This document shows, in pieces, positions 26,086-35,748 of a stretch of 64,000 bases of DNA. The stretch covers positions 1,405,455-1,469,454 of the forward strand of contig NZ_CP124543.1 in the NCBI RefSeq assembly GCF_029953635.1, written 5' to 3'. This DNA comes from Halotia branconii CENA392. Its GTDB lineage: Bacteria; Cyanobacteriota; Cyanobacteriia; Cyanobacteriales; Nostocaceae. The translations under genes and the position numbers were made by a program. Each line of letters starts with the position of its first letter. Within the stretch, counting starts at the first letter, position 1. A model generated the notes under the pieces. It was not told where the DNA came from. It saw only the letters and a program-made list of their open reading frames with translations, and did not search any database.

Positions 26086-27931
26086 CCCGAATTTCTCACA
26101 AAGAGATAAAAAAAGGGGGTCAAAAACTGCGAAAATGTATATAGGATAAGCATTTCAGCAGTTATAAAGCATGACCCCGACTTTCACAGATCGTACACCA
26201 AAACAATTCAAATTCTCCGGGGAAAAATCACACCCGATTGTAGTTAATTTTCAGGGTGGGACGGTAACATCGGATGCAGGATTAAGCTTAATTGCGGAAA
26301 TAGACAGAAAATTAGAAATCACATCAAAATTTGCACAGTGTTTCCAAGATTACCGTCAACCAAATCGAGTTGACCATTCAATAGAGAGTTTAATTAAACA
26401 ACGTATATACGGGTTGGTCATGGGATATGAAGACTTAAATGACCACGAGGAATTACGTCAAGACCCGATGTTTGCTCTAGCAGTGTTAAAAACAATGGGA
26501 ATAGAGGATGAACCAACAATATTGGCAGGAAAAAGTACATTAAATCGGCTGGAACATTGTCCAGAAGATGTGGAACAAGGAGCAGACAGCCGTTACCATA
26601 AAATTGGGCATTGTCCATCAGAAATTGAAAGCTTATTTGTCAAAATATTTCTAGAATCTCACGCCAAAGAACCAAGGCAAATTATTTTGGATCTAGATGT
26701 AACCGATGATTTAGTACACGGTTCGCAGGAGCAAGTTTTCTTCAACACTTATTATGGAGGATACTGCTATGCTCCACTTTATATATTTTGTGGAAAACAT
26801 CTATTAGCAGCCAAACTGCGCCCTTCTAATGTAGACCCAGCATTTGGGGCGTTATCAGAATTACAAAGAGTCATTAAACAAATACGTCAACAATGGAAGA
26901 ATGTTGAGATTCTAGTACGTGGAGATAGTGCCTATTCTAGGGACGATATTATGACGTGGTGTGAATCACAGCCCGGTTTAGATTATGTTTTTGGATTAGC
27001 GCAAAATAGTCGTTTAATTGGGATGACTACGACGATTCAAAGTAGAGCCTCACTTGAGTTTGAGCAGAAATTATCAACAGCAGTTTCGTTTTTGGAAACA
27101 GTATTTAAACCAGATGAACAGCTTCCAAGGCTTGCTTGTGACTTGATTGATAACTCAATTTGGTATAAGTCATTAGACTATCAAACTCGTGAATCTTGGA
27201 GTCGTAGTCGTCGTGTTGTTTGTAAGGTTGAATATGGAGCAAAGGGGACTAATATTCGTTTTGTTGTAACAACTCTTGCTACCAATAAAGTACCACCTAG
27301 TCAACTATATAAACAAAAATATTGTCAGCGAGGGGAGATGGAAAATCGTTTTAAAGAACAACAACTAGAACTTTTTAGTGATAGAACAAGCACCCACACA
27401 TTTCCAGGGAACCAATTACGTTTATGGTTTTCTTCTTTAGCTTACGTTTTGATGAATGCTTTGCGCCAAAAATGTTTAACTAAAACTGAATTACAAAATG
27501 CTACTGTTGGAACTATTCGTACCAAGTTATTGAAGTTAGGAGCTTTAATTACTGTAAATACACGCTGTATTTTAATTGCAATTACTAGTTCTTGCCCATA
27601 CAAAAATATCTTTGCTACTGCTCATAGACGTTTAAGAATGCTGACTAATACTGCTTAATTTTAAGTTAAATTGCCTTTGACTTATTTCTAATCAGTTATA
27701 CTTTGGGCTTAGGTTGATTCAAGATTCAAGTCTTGTTTTGTCATGCTTAATTTTATGAGCAGAGCATTTTAATTTTACTCCCCATAAAAAAATAGTGATT
27801 ATTTTACCTTTATAAATGCGGTTTTATACTTAATTTATCTCTACACCTAAATTTTGATTGATGATGTATCAAAAAAATGCCTCACATCAGGTCATGTAAA
27901 TTGATTTTTCACTACTTGTGAGAAATCCGGG
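26086..27931 (+). mobile_element. IS1380-family insertion sequence, 1846 bp
   Basis: The left end is CCCGAATTTCTCACAA and the reverse complement of the right end is CCCGGATTTCTCACAA: 16-bp inverted repeats with one mismatch. The flanks are TAAG on both sides (26082-26085 and 27932-27935), a 4-bp target duplication. One intact transposase gene lies inside, followed by 270 bp of A/T-rich non-coding sequence. It interrupts a hybrid histidine kinase gene just before its ATPase domain. Intact ends and frame suggest a recent insertion. Confidence 0.95.
26171..27658 (+). CDS. IS1380-family transposase
   Basis: A 495-residue DDE transposase. The N-terminal FQGGTVTSDAGLSLIAEID and DHSIESLIKQRIYGLVMGYEDLNDHEEL are diagnostic of IS1380. 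The acidic residues lie in ILDLDVTDDLVHG, VRGDSAYSRDD and, near the C-terminus, GEMENRFKEQQLELF. The frame has no break. It belongs to the 26086-27931 element and is read opposite to the kinase gene it interrupts. Confidence 0.95.
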   Translation: MTPTFTDRTPKQFKFSGEKSHPIVVNFQGGTVTSDAGLSLIAEIDRKLEITSKFAQCFQDYRQPNRVDHSIESLIKQRIYGLVMGYEDLNDHEELRQDPMFALAVLKTMGIEDEPTILAGKSTLNRLEHCPEDVEQGADSRYHKIGHCPSEIESLFVKIFLESHAKEPRQIILDLDVTDDLVHGSQEQVFFNTYYGGYCYAPLYIFCGKHLLAAKLRPSNVDPAFGALSELQRVIKQIRQQWKNVEILVRGDSAYSRDDIMTWCESQPGLDYVFGLAQNSRLIGMTTTIQSRASLEFEQKLSTAVSFLETVFKPDEQLPRLACDLIDNSIWYKSLDYQTRESWSRSRRVVCKVEYGAKGTNIRFVVTTLATNKVPPSQLYKQKYCQRGEMENRFKEQQLELFSDRTSTHTFPGNQLRLWFSSLAYVLMNALRQKCLTKTELQNATVGTIRTKLLKLGALITVNTRCILIAITSSCPYKNIFATAHRRLRMLTNTA

Positions 27932-30382
27932 TAAGCGGTTCATATCGCCTGAAACTGTTCCGGAAACTGGGTTGAGATGAGTCTGGATTTGAATGTTCTT
28001 AGCATCTGCTGCCAGTCGTACTGTTTCTAAGGCTGCTGCAATTGTTGCTGCTAAATTTACAGGAGCAACGTTTAACGTCATTTTTCCTTGCAAAATGCGT
28101 GAGACATCTAATAAGTCTTCAATTAATTGCGCTTGCAGTTTTACATTGCGTTCAATTGTTTCTAAAGCTAGGTCAGTTTTTGTCGCATCTAGGCGCTTAC
28201 TTCGGAGCATTTTTGTCCAGCCTAGAATTGGATTGAGGGGCGATCGCAATTCATGAGATAGTACGGCTAAAAATTCGTCTTTAACTCGGTTGGCTGATTC
28301 GGCTTTGGTGCGATCGCGTTGCGCTACTCCATACAACTGGGCATTGTCGATTGCTAAAGAAGCGCGGCGAGCTAGTTCTTCTGCTAGTTGTAAATCAGTT
28401 GAGTCATATTGCCGCCCAGATTCGGCAGAAACAAAGGAAATTACACCTAAAATTCGTGCTTGGGTTTGTAGTGGCACTGTCATCACCGATTTAAACCCAA
28501 CCTGTCGCAAAATTTCTAAATGTTCTGGATCACGGGCTGCTTGCACTAGCAATTCATCTGGAATATCTGGCAAGATATCAGATTTTCCTGTCCGCAATGT
28601 CAAGGCAGCACCGCGCACAGCATCCGGGTCAAGAGGATATTTATGGCTAATTTGTTGCGCCCATTGAAGTTTGGCAGGATCGGTGTGAGCGACAGTAATT
28701 TGTTCGATTGAACCGTCTGCTTCCACGATATGAACTGTACACCAATCCGCTAATTCCGGAACGATGAGCTGTGCTACTTGCTCTAAGGTGATTTGATAAT
28801 CGAGGGAAGAGGCTAAAACTGCGCTTGCCTCTGACAGAAAGCGTTGCCCATGCTCTAACCGGACTCTTTGTGTCACGTCTAAGACATAGATTAAAACGTC
28901 TTCTACTTGCTGATTCAAGTTGATTGTTGGCAGATAGTAAACGTTGTAGTAACCAGGGGAGCGAGTACTGCGTCCAGGAACGTTGACAGCAAAGCAGGAT
29001 GAAATAAACGGATTTCCTGTGGTGTAAATTTCGTCAAATACTGCGACTAATTTAGGATCGGATTGACCAAAAAGTTCTGGAATGGAATGCCATAAATGTT
29101 GTTCACGGGTTAGTCCGTTGATTTGAGCTAATGCTTCATTAATGGCAATAAATCGTTGCTCAGCATCTAACAGAGCAATTCCCACTGGTGAGGTTTCAAA
29201 AATGGTTGTCAATTGGCGTTGTGCGGCTTCTGCTTGAGTCCGGGCAATACTTTCTCGCTCTAGTAATTGTTCCCGTTCTTGTTCTACTTGCTTGCGTTCT
29301 GTAATATCAATCACAGCACCGATTGAATGTTGAGGATTCCTTTGAGAATCGTAAGTAAAATTTCCTCTCACTTCTACCCAGTGAATAGAACCATCCGACC
29401 AACGCAGACGATATTCATGGTGATATTCTTTTTTCTCAGCGATCGCTTGCTGAATTTTTGCCTTTGTTGTGGCTAAATCATCGGGATGCACTTGATCTGC
29501 CCAAAGCTTGTAACTGGGTTCGCACTCATTTACTTGCAGACCTAGAATTGTAAAGTGACCTTCTGACCAGAGGATTTTGCCTGTCTGCATATCCCAATTC
29601 CAGGTTCCCATACGGCCAACCTTCAAGGCCAGTTGCAAGCAAGCTTCACTTTCCCGTAGTGCTTCTCCTGCCTGCGATCGCTCTGCTTCAATTTGTTTAC
29701 GCTCGGTGATGTCAACCGAAACCCCAATCATCCGGACTCCCCGCCCTGTTTGATCAAAATAGACTTGTCCCTGGCTTTGGAGCCAACGTACAATACCATT
29801 TGGGTCAATCACCCGATATTCTTGCATGTAGTACTGTTCGCCAGCGATCGCTTTTTGGGCTGCTTGTATCATTCGTTGCTGATCATCTGGATGAATAACG
29901 GCAACAAAGTCTTCTACCGTACCTATTTGCGCGCCCCAAACCAAGAGCGAATTGGGAGAATACACTACATGATTTGTGATTAAATCTATGTCCCAGGCAA
30001 CCATTTGAGCAGAAGATAAAGCTAACTGCAAGCGTTCTTCTGTCTGCTGCAAATTTTCTAAGATCGTTGTTACTTGGCGCTCAGTTTCTTGGGTCACATT
30101 TTCTAGTAATGCTGACAATTCTTGTTTTTGGCGCTGCAAGGTGGCAATTTTTTGCTGCTGTTCAACAATTTGGGCTTTTAGTAAAGCGTTTTCAGCATTT
30201 GTCCCAACTTCGTTTCCCAGGCTACGGGCAATGCGTTCAATTAATTCCGAACGAGAAATACCTTGCTTTCGAGCTTCCTCATCGAGCGATCGCCATGCTG
30301 TATTGGTAAGAGATACGCTTACTCGTTGTTTTGTTTCTAAGTCCCAATTGTTGACAAACTTACCATTAGCATCGCGTTTCAT
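27932..30382 (-). pseudogene. Hybrid histidine kinase, N-terminal piece (PAS-PAS-PAS-GAF-HisKA)
   Basis: The 5' 817 codons of a kinase gene cut by the IS1380 element. Order: a CopG/RHH-like start (KQRVSVSLTNTAWRSLDEEA, residues 17-60), a coiled coil (about 63-115), three PAS domains ending in DITERK or DVTQRV (about 115-505), a GAF domain (about 510-680) and a HisKA domain with phospho-acceptor H710 in AVLSHELRSPLNP. The ATPase and receiver parts are at 25314-26081. In the present state a product would end 14 codons inside the IS and lack ATPase activity. The start ATG at 30382 is followed by a clear reading frame. Confidence 0.92.
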
Positions 30383-30764
30383 GAATACTTACCCGTATAC
30401 ATACACGGTCATTTTTATTTAATCTAAATTATTTCTCATCAGGATCTGTCTTAAGAGTGAGGTTTTGATTCCCAAATTAAATCAAAGTTTTATGTTTATA
30501 GATAATTCTGCTTAAGTGCTTAATTTTTAGCCACTATTTTGTAACTAATTGTGAACTATAAATAGGGTACGGTTATTGCGATCATTTGTGACATAAAACC
30601 GAACATCCTAACATTTAATGTTGATCTAATGTGTTTATTAGGAAGCTTGAGATTAAGCTTGAAAAAATTGAATAGTTATTAAGTAAAGCTGACTGCTTTA
30701 CTGCCAGCTAAGAAGCTTGAGATTGAGCCTCCTAGAACAAATAATGGATTTTAGAGGTGATATT
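30383..30764 (+). promoter_or_regulatory. Leader/promoter region of hspA with repeats and inverted repeat
   Basis: A 382-bp A/T-rich non-coding stretch serving both the kinase (minus strand) and hspA. The direct repeat GAAGCTTGAGATTAAGC occurs at 30642-30658 and, with one change, at 30712-30728, 70 bp apart. Between them is a perfect inverted repeat AGTAAAGC-TGACT-GCTTTACT at 30682-30702. No CIRCE element (TTAGCACTC with its inverted partner) is seen, so HrcA control is unlikely here. Confidence 0.55.
30728..30757 (+). promoter_or_regulatory. Candidate RNA thermometer hairpin masking the hspA ribosome site
   Basis: CCTCCTAGAA at 30728-30737 can pair with TTTTAGAGG at 30749-30757, giving nine pairs (one G-U) with a single bulged C and an 11-nt loop. 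The 3' arm contains the AGAGG Shine-Dalgarno that lies 7 bases before the ATG at 30765. This is the arrangement described for short cyanobacterial small-heat-shock-gene thermometers (hsp17/hspA). The pairing is seen by eye; its stability has not been calculated. Confidence 0.6.
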
Positions 30765-31232
30765 ATGGCACTAATTCGTTGGCAACCATTTCGAGATATC
30801 GAACGCTTAGAACCGTTCAATGAAGTTGACACTTTACAGCGGCAAATGAATCGTCTATTTGATAGATTAATGCCAACTGATGGAGAACAAAGGATGGGCT
30901 TTGCCTTTACTCCTGCCGCTGAACTCGAAGAAACCGAAGATGCGATTCACTTAAAACTAGAAGTACCTGGTTTAGAAAAACAAGACTTGAATATAGAAGC
31001 GACTCCCGAAGCAATTTCGATTAGTGGTGAGCGTAAGTCTGAAACCAAAACTGAAGAAAACGGTGTCACTCGTTCTGAGTTCCGTTATGGCAAATTTCAA
31101 CGGGTAATTCCATTACCTTCACAAATTCAAAACGACAAAGTACAAGCTGAATATCAAAACGGTATTTTGCGCCTTACCCTACCAAAAGCGGAATCAGAAA
31201 AACACAAAACCGTAAAAATTAATCTTGGTTAA
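30765..31232 (+). CDS. hspA: Small heat shock protein (Hsp20 family)
   Basis: A 155-residue alpha-crystallin-domain chaperone from the ATG at 30765, which has an AGAGGTGA ribosome site. A start 48 bases upstream is in frame but would destroy that site's meaning. The N-terminal arm is MALIRWQPFRDIERLEP; the crystallin domain begins near residue 43 and includes the conserved AEYQNGILRLTLPK. The C-terminal tail is short. It binds unfolding proteins and, in cyanobacteria, membranes. dnaK follows on the same strand 204 bp later, separated by repeats. Confidence 0.93.
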   Translation: MALIRWQPFRDIERLEPFNEVDTLQRQMNRLFDRLMPTDGEQRMGFAFTPAAELEETEDAIHLKLEVPGLEKQDLNIEATPEAISISGERKSETKTEENGVTRSEFRYGKFQRVIPLPSQIQNDKVQAEYQNGILRLTLPKAESEKHKTVKINLG

Positions 31233-31436
31233 TTAGGGACTAGGGGCTAGGGGCTAGGGGCTAGGGAAAAAGCAGGGGAGGCAGGGGAAGTAGAGGAAGA
31301 CAAGAGGGGAAAAGGTTAAAGGGTAAAGGATGAAGAAACAAACTCTTTTCCCCTTACCCCTTTCCCTTTACCCTTCTTCATCTATGCCCAATGCCCAATG
31401 CCCCATGCCCTATTAAAAAAGAGGAAATTTACTTGT
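31233..31436. repeat. Heptamer GGGGCTA array and G/A-, C/T-rich repeats
   Basis: Directly after the hspA stop come about five GGGACTA/GGGGCTA heptamers (31236-31265), then a G/A-rich stretch (GGGGAAAAGGTTAAAGGGTA) and a complementary TACCCCTTTCCCTTTACCC tract, able to form a long imperfect stem. CCCAATGCCCAATGCCCC follows. The dnaK ribosome site GAGG lies at the end (31421-31424). Confidence 0.8.
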
Positions 31437-33317
31437 ATGGCAAAAGTAGTTGGAATTGATTTAGGCACAACAAACTCCTGTGTTGCTGTCATGGAAGGAG
31501 GGCAACCATTAGTAATCGCCAATGCTGAGGGACAGCGCATCACTCCCTCTGTTGTGGCTTACACTAAAACAGGCGAACGCTTGGTTGGTCAAATTGCTAG
31601 ACGACAAGCGGTGATGAACCCAGAAAACACCTTTTATTCTGTCAAACGCTTCATTGGGCGCAAATACGAAGAAATCACCCATGAAGCTACAGAAGTAACT
31701 TACAAAATCCTGCGGGATAGCAATGGTAATGTCAAACTCGACTGTCCCGCAGTTGGTAAACAATTTGCACCCGAAGAAATTTCTGCCCAAGTTCTGCGGA
31801 AGTTGGTTGATGATGCCAGCAAATATTTGGGAGAAACAGTCACTCAAGCAGTAATTACAGTTCCTGCTTACTTCAATGACTCTCAGCGGCAAGCTACTAA
31901 AGATGCGGGAAAAATTGCCGGTTTAGAAGTCCTCCGCATTATTAACGAGCCAACAGCGGCAGCTCTTGCCTACGGCCTAGATAAAAAGCAAAATGAAACT
32001 ATCTTGGTTTTTGACCTTGGTGGTGGAACTTTTGATGTTTCTATTTTGGAAGTTGGTGATGGTGTTTTTGAAGTCAAAGCTACCAGTGGAGACACCCACT
32101 TAGGCGGTGACGATTTTGATAAGAAGATTGTAGATTGGTTGGCTGATGAATTTCAGCGTAACGAAGGTATTGACTTGCGTAAAGATAAGCAAGCTTTACA
32201 AAGACTGACTGAAGCAGCCGAGAAAGCCAAAATTGAACTTTCGAGTGCGACTCAGACCAATATTAATCTTCCTTTTATTACTGCTACTCAAGAAGGCCCA
32301 AAACATCTCGATACAACTCTGACACGAGGTAAATTTGAGGAGATGTGTGCAGATCTTTTTGATCGTTGCCGTAAACCAGTGCAACAAGCATTGCAAGACG
32401 CTAAATTGAGCAATGCGGAACTTGATGAGGTTGTATTAGTTGGTGGTTCGACTCGTATTCCTGCCGTTCAAGACTTAGTGCAGCGAATGACAGGTAAAAG
32501 CCCCAACCAAGGAGTTAATCCAGATGAAGTTGTAGCCGTTGGTGCTGCTATTCAAGCAGGTGTCCTGGCGGGTGAAGTCAAAGATATTCTACTCTTGGAT
32601 GTTACGCCTTTGTCTTTGGGTGTGGAAACCTTGGGCGGTGTGATGACTAGAATTATTCCCCGTAACACCACCGTCCCTGTGAAAAAATCAGAAATTTTTT
32701 CCACAGCAGCAGATGGTCAAACAAATGTAGAAGTTCATGTTCTCCAAGGTGAACGGGAATTGTCTAAAGATAACAAGAGTTTAGGTAATTTTCGCCTGGA
32801 TGGCATTCCCCCAGCGCCCAGAGGTGTACCACAAATTGAAGTTACCTTTGACATTGATGCTAATGGTATTCTTTCAGTTACCGCCAAAGATAAGGCTACA
32901 AATAAGCAACAGTCGATTTCGATTACAGGTGCTTCCACTCTCGATAAACGAGACGTAGAGCGCATGGTGCAGGATGCAGAAGCTCATGCCCAAGAAGATC
33001 GAGAACGTCGTGAAAAAATTGATACCAAGAACTTGGCAGATTCTTTGGTCTATCAAGCAGAGAAACAATTAAGAGACTTGGGTGATAAAGTGAGTGCAAG
33101 CGATCGCTCTCGTGTTGAAGGATTGGTACAGAATTTACGAGAGGCAATTAATCAAGATAACTTTGAGCAAATTAAGTCTCTCACCAATGAGTTACAGCAA
33201 GCCTTGATGCAAGTAGGTAGCGCTGTCTATGCCCAAGCAGCAAGCCCAACAGATGGCGCACAACCAAGCAGTGGCAGTGAAGATGTGATTGATGCTGATT
33301 TTGTGGAAAATAAGTAA
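31437..33317 (+). CDS. dnaK: Molecular chaperone DnaK (Hsp70)
   Basis: A 626-residue Hsp70 from the ATG at 31437 with a GAGG site upstream. The ATPase domain starts [20 protein letters not shown] and holds [17 protein letters not shown] and [14 protein letters not shown]. The linker [13 protein letters not shown] leads into the substrate domain, and the C-terminus ends [11 protein letters not shown], close to the EEVKDKK-like tail region of bacterial DnaK. Cyanobacteria carry several dnaK paralogues; which one this is cannot be told here. No dnaJ or grpE is adjacent. Confidence 0.95.
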   Translation: MAKVVGIDLGTTNSCVAVMEGGQPLVIANAEGQRITPSVVAYTKTGERLVGQIARRQAVMNPENTFYSVKRFIGRKYEEITHEATEVTYKILRDSNGNVKLDCPAVGKQFAPEEISAQVLRKLVDDASKYLGETVTQAVITVPAYFNDSQRQATKDAGKIAGLEVLRIINEPTAAALAYGLDKKQNETILVFDLGGGTFDVSILEVGDGVFEVKATSGDTHLGGDDFDKKIVDWLADEFQRNEGIDLRKDKQALQRLTEAAEKAKIELSSATQTNINLPFITATQEGPKHLDTTLTRGKFEEMCADLFDRCRKPVQQALQDAKLSNAELDEVVLVGGSTRIPAVQDLVQRMTGKSPNQGVNPDEVVAVGAAIQAGVLAGEVKDILLLDVTPLSLGVETLGGVMTRIIPRNTTVPVKKSEIFSTAADGQTNVEVHVLQGERELSKDNKSLGNFRLDGIPPAPRGVPQIEVTFDIDANGILSVTAKDKATNKQQSISITGASTLDKRDVERMVQDAEAHAQEDRERREKIDTKNLADSLVYQAEKQLRDLGDKVSASDRSRVEGLVQNLREAINQDNFEQIKSLTNELQQALMQVGSAVYAQAASPTDGAQPSSGSEDVIDADFVENK

Positions 33318-33866
33318 TGTTGGGTATGGGGCATGGGGCATGGGAAAGAAGGGGTAAGTGGGAAAGGGGAAGGGTAAAGGATTGGTTTTTTCATCCTTTA
33401 CCCTTTAACCTTTTCCCCTCTTGTCTTCCTCTGCTTCCCCTGCCTATCCTGTTTTCTTGTCTCCCTGTCTTTTTTACATATCAGCTATGCAAACCGTCTC
33501 TCATGAATGGGAGGCAGTTTCATCCAATCTCGTTATCAAAAATCAAAATTTTAAAGTACAACATAAACATTCTTGCCAGTTTGTCATAAATTTTTGTAGA
33601 AATGATTGAGAACAAACTGATATCTACTTTGGGAATTTAACAGCCTAGAGATTATAGAGAAAATAGCAATGAGATGTCGATAATGAATCATTAGCCTAGA
33701 GAATAGACAAGAAACTACTTCTAAAACTATCCTCATGGATAATATGCGTCTGACACTTTGCACCAAATCACTAGTTTGAATAAAACTTATAACTAAACAC
33801 ACACTGATATATTTTCATTTGCTTGAATAGGTATATTGATAAGATTAAGATTCACCATTCTTGACT
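33318..33866. other. Intergenic region after dnaK, repeats and terminator
   Basis: The first 130 bp is repeat sequence (GGGTATGGGGCATGGGGCAT, G/A-rich, then CCTTTACCC and CTTCCCCTGCC). The terminator-like hairpin at 33372-33403 is listed separately. From 33480 to 33860 the sequence is A/T-rich with no supported gene; short frames on either strand lack a ribosome site or domain. It must contain the promoter of the zinc-ribbon gene at 33867. Confidence 0.5.
33372..33403 (+). terminator. Hairpin, candidate dnaK terminator
   Basis: GGGTAAAGGAT at 33372-33382 pairs perfectly over 11 bp with ATCCTTTACCC at 33393-33403, around a 10-nt T-rich loop. The pairing can extend through neighbouring G/A and C/T tracts. 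It starts 54 bp after the dnaK stop. No clean T run follows, so efficiency is uncertain. Confidence 0.6.
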
Positions 33867-34112
33867 ATGGCTAGTAAGTTAATTGATGTTAGGGAATATA
33901 CTGTTAGGGCGCATAAACGAGAAATTCATACTCGTGTTTTCAACTTCGTCTGTAAGCAGTGCAACGAGACTACAAAACGTGAGACCTATGGGCCTCGTCC
34001 GTTATATTGTGAGAGATGCCGACCTCCCCAACCGCCTAAAAAGTCCCAACAGTCATCTAAAAAAGCCAAGCCTAGACCAATGACTTATACCAGTGATACC
34101 AACTTGGGTTAA
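33867..34112 (+). CDS. Small zinc-ribbon-like protein
   Basis: An 81-residue protein with two CxxC pairs, FVCKQC and LYCERC, 21 residues apart, typical of a zinc ribbon, followed by a basic, proline-rich tail ([19 protein letters not shown]). The N-terminal part, [19 protein letters not shown], is probably a beta strand and helix. It could bind nucleic acid. The family is not one I can name; similar proteins are common in cyanobacteria. The next gene starts 11 bp after its stop, so they are probably one operon. Confidence 0.75.
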   Translation: MASKLIDVREYTVRAHKREIHTRVFNFVCKQCNETTKRETYGPRPLYCERCRPPQPPKKSQQSSKKAKPRPMTYTSDTNLG

Positions 34113-34123
34113 TTTGAAGCTTT

Positions 34124-35143
34124 ATGAATCATCAATTGCAATTAGAGCCTCCTCCTCAAGCCTTTTTCTCTCCATTATTAGAATTAAGAGACCACTATGC
34201 TGGTCTTGTAGAAAAGTATGAACAATTGTATACACAGGCGCGATCGCATCTCAATCATGTAGAAGCTTTGTTATCTAATTGGTCTGCTGACTTGGATGTT
34301 AACGGGAAGCTGTCAACAATTGATGTGAATCATCATCAATTATCTCTGCCTGATAGCATTGCTCGCTCTGGCATTGACTCTGTAAACTCTATCTCGTCGG
34401 AATCTGATAATTTAGATAATTTGCAGATAGATGAGTCTTCTAGTGTGGTTGCAGATACCAACAAGCCTCAAATGTCAATTACATCTCCAACTATAGATAT
34501 ATCCCCAGAGAGTAAAGAAAACTCAATCAAAGGAGTTGACATACCGATGCTTCCCCAACATAATCCTTTATCTCGGATGGAAGCCATCAAAAAGCTATTA
34601 GAAGAACATTCGGGTACTGTATGTCATATTGATTTCATCGTGCGATCGCTTTATGGTGATTTAGAGCAACCTGTCTTCAGAGTAGTCAAAGGTAGAGTCC
34701 AATCCTCATTGACTCAGGGCAGGGAAAGGAATGCGTGGTCAGCTATTCCTGACGAGCCTGGTTGTTACACTTTGGATTTAAGTTTAGTCAAGTCTAATCG
34801 GACTCATAATGGTCATTCTCAAGCCAACAAAAACAAAAAGAAGAAACCTATCGTACTTCCGCAGACAAATGTAGTTCCGATGTTGAAAGAGTTTGAGGGT
34901 CAGTTTTTAATAGATGCCCTTTCGTCTTTCTTTGAGCAAAATCCAGGGAAAATTTTTACTGTCGCCGAAATTATCGCTGGGCTTTACGGAGAACTAGATG
35001 CTGAGGAAGTTAGAGAGATTAAAAGCAAGGTGTTAAATGAGTTATCACGAGGTCATAGAACAGGAAGATTTTCTAGGGTTCCTGAACAAATCGGACTTTA
35101 TACCTGGGACTCCAATCTAAAACTAGAGTCCAGGTCAGTTTGA
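34124..35143 (+). CDS. Hypothetical protein with two winged-helix-like repeats
   Basis: A 339-residue protein of unrecognised family. Residues of about 10-55 form a possible coiled coil (LLELRDHYAGLVEKYEQLYTQ is its core, shown in part). A serine-rich, acidic linker follows (to about residue 145). Then come two related segments, about 148-222 and 258-333. Each has a helix, a 'IVRSLYGDLE' or 'IIAGLYGELD' turn, a K-G/S-K-V helix and a final wing ending 'IPDEPGCYTLD' or 'VPEQIGLYTWD'. This looks like tandem winged-helix DNA-binding domains of the HARE-HTH kind, by inference. It is co-transcribed with the zinc-ribbon gene. Confidence 0.65.
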   Translation: MNHQLQLEPPPQAFFSPLLELRDHYAGLVEKYEQLYTQARSHLNHVEALLSNWSADLDVNGKLSTIDVNHHQLSLPDSIARSGIDSVNSISSESDNLDNLQIDESSSVVADTNKPQMSITSPTIDISPESKENSIKGVDIPMLPQHNPLSRMEAIKKLLEEHSGTVCHIDFIVRSLYGDLEQPVFRVVKGRVQSSLTQGRERNAWSAIPDEPGCYTLDLSLVKSNRTHNGHSQANKNKKKKPIVLPQTNVVPMLKEFEGQFLIDALSSFFEQNPGKIFTVAEIIAGLYGELDAEEVREIKSKVLNELSRGHRTGRFSRVPEQIGLYTWDSNLKLESRSV

Positions 35144-35363
35144 ATTAGAGGCGTTGGAAAGCAGGAGCAGGGTTAAGAGGTTTATTTATTTTTTACAAGC
35201 CCCTTCGGGGCGGGAACATAACATAATTCTTTCCCCCTGGTTACTGAGTTTCGACTGCGCGGCAGTTGAGCGAAGTCGAAACTCAACTACCGCGTAGTCG
35301 AAGTATGCCCCCTGCACTTGTTAAGCTCATCCCACCCCTGGAAGGGGCGGGATTTTGTGTCAT
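35144..35363. other. Intergenic: hairpins and nested palindrome
   Basis: At about 35199 is GCCCCTTCGGGGC, a tight hairpin with a TTCG loop. From about 35239 to 35312 lies a long copy of the nested palindrome (GGTTACTGAGTTTCGACTGC and its mirror, GTAGTCGAAGTATGCCCC). At 35332-35352 CCCACCCCTGGAAGGGGCGGG forms a hairpin followed by ATTTTGTG, a fair terminator for the upstream operon. These pieces look like overlapping remnants of mobile elements. Confidence 0.55.
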
Positions 35364-35708
35364 CCCTCTTTTGTTACTTTTGGGAAAGAATAATCCCTAA
35401 ACCTTGTTCTTTGGTAATTTCTCAACAATTAAACTTAAATGAGAAAACTAGAATGCGATCGCTCAATTGATGATTTTGTTTAAGGTTCAGGTTGGGGGCA
35501 GTATTTTTCTCTCCCTATAGTGATTAAAGAGGGATTATCCCTCTTTTGTTACTTTTGGGAAAGAATAATCCCTAAACCTTGTTCTTTGGTAATTTCTCAA
35601 CAATTAAACTTAAATGAGAAAACTAGAATGCGATCGCTCAATTGATGATTTTGTTTAAGGTTCAGGTTGGGGGCAGTATTTTTCTCTCCCTATAGTGATT
35701 AAAGAGGG
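35364..35708 (+). mobile_element. Tandem pair of 170-bp MITEs separated by ATTAT
   Basis: Copies at 35364-35533 and 35539-35708 are, as far as I can see, identical, each CCCTCTTTTGTTACTTTTGG at the left and GTGATTAAAGAGGG at the right. A 5-bp ATTAT separates them and also follows the second copy. The same element, at 14762, is interrupted by an IS701-family IS. Its ends resemble that IS's CCCTCTTCTGTCACTTTCCG, suggesting mobilisation by a related transposase. No coding capacity. Confidence 0.88.
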
Positions 35709-35748
35709 ATTATCCCCCTGTTGCCCGTTTTCTGTTCCCTGTTCCCTT

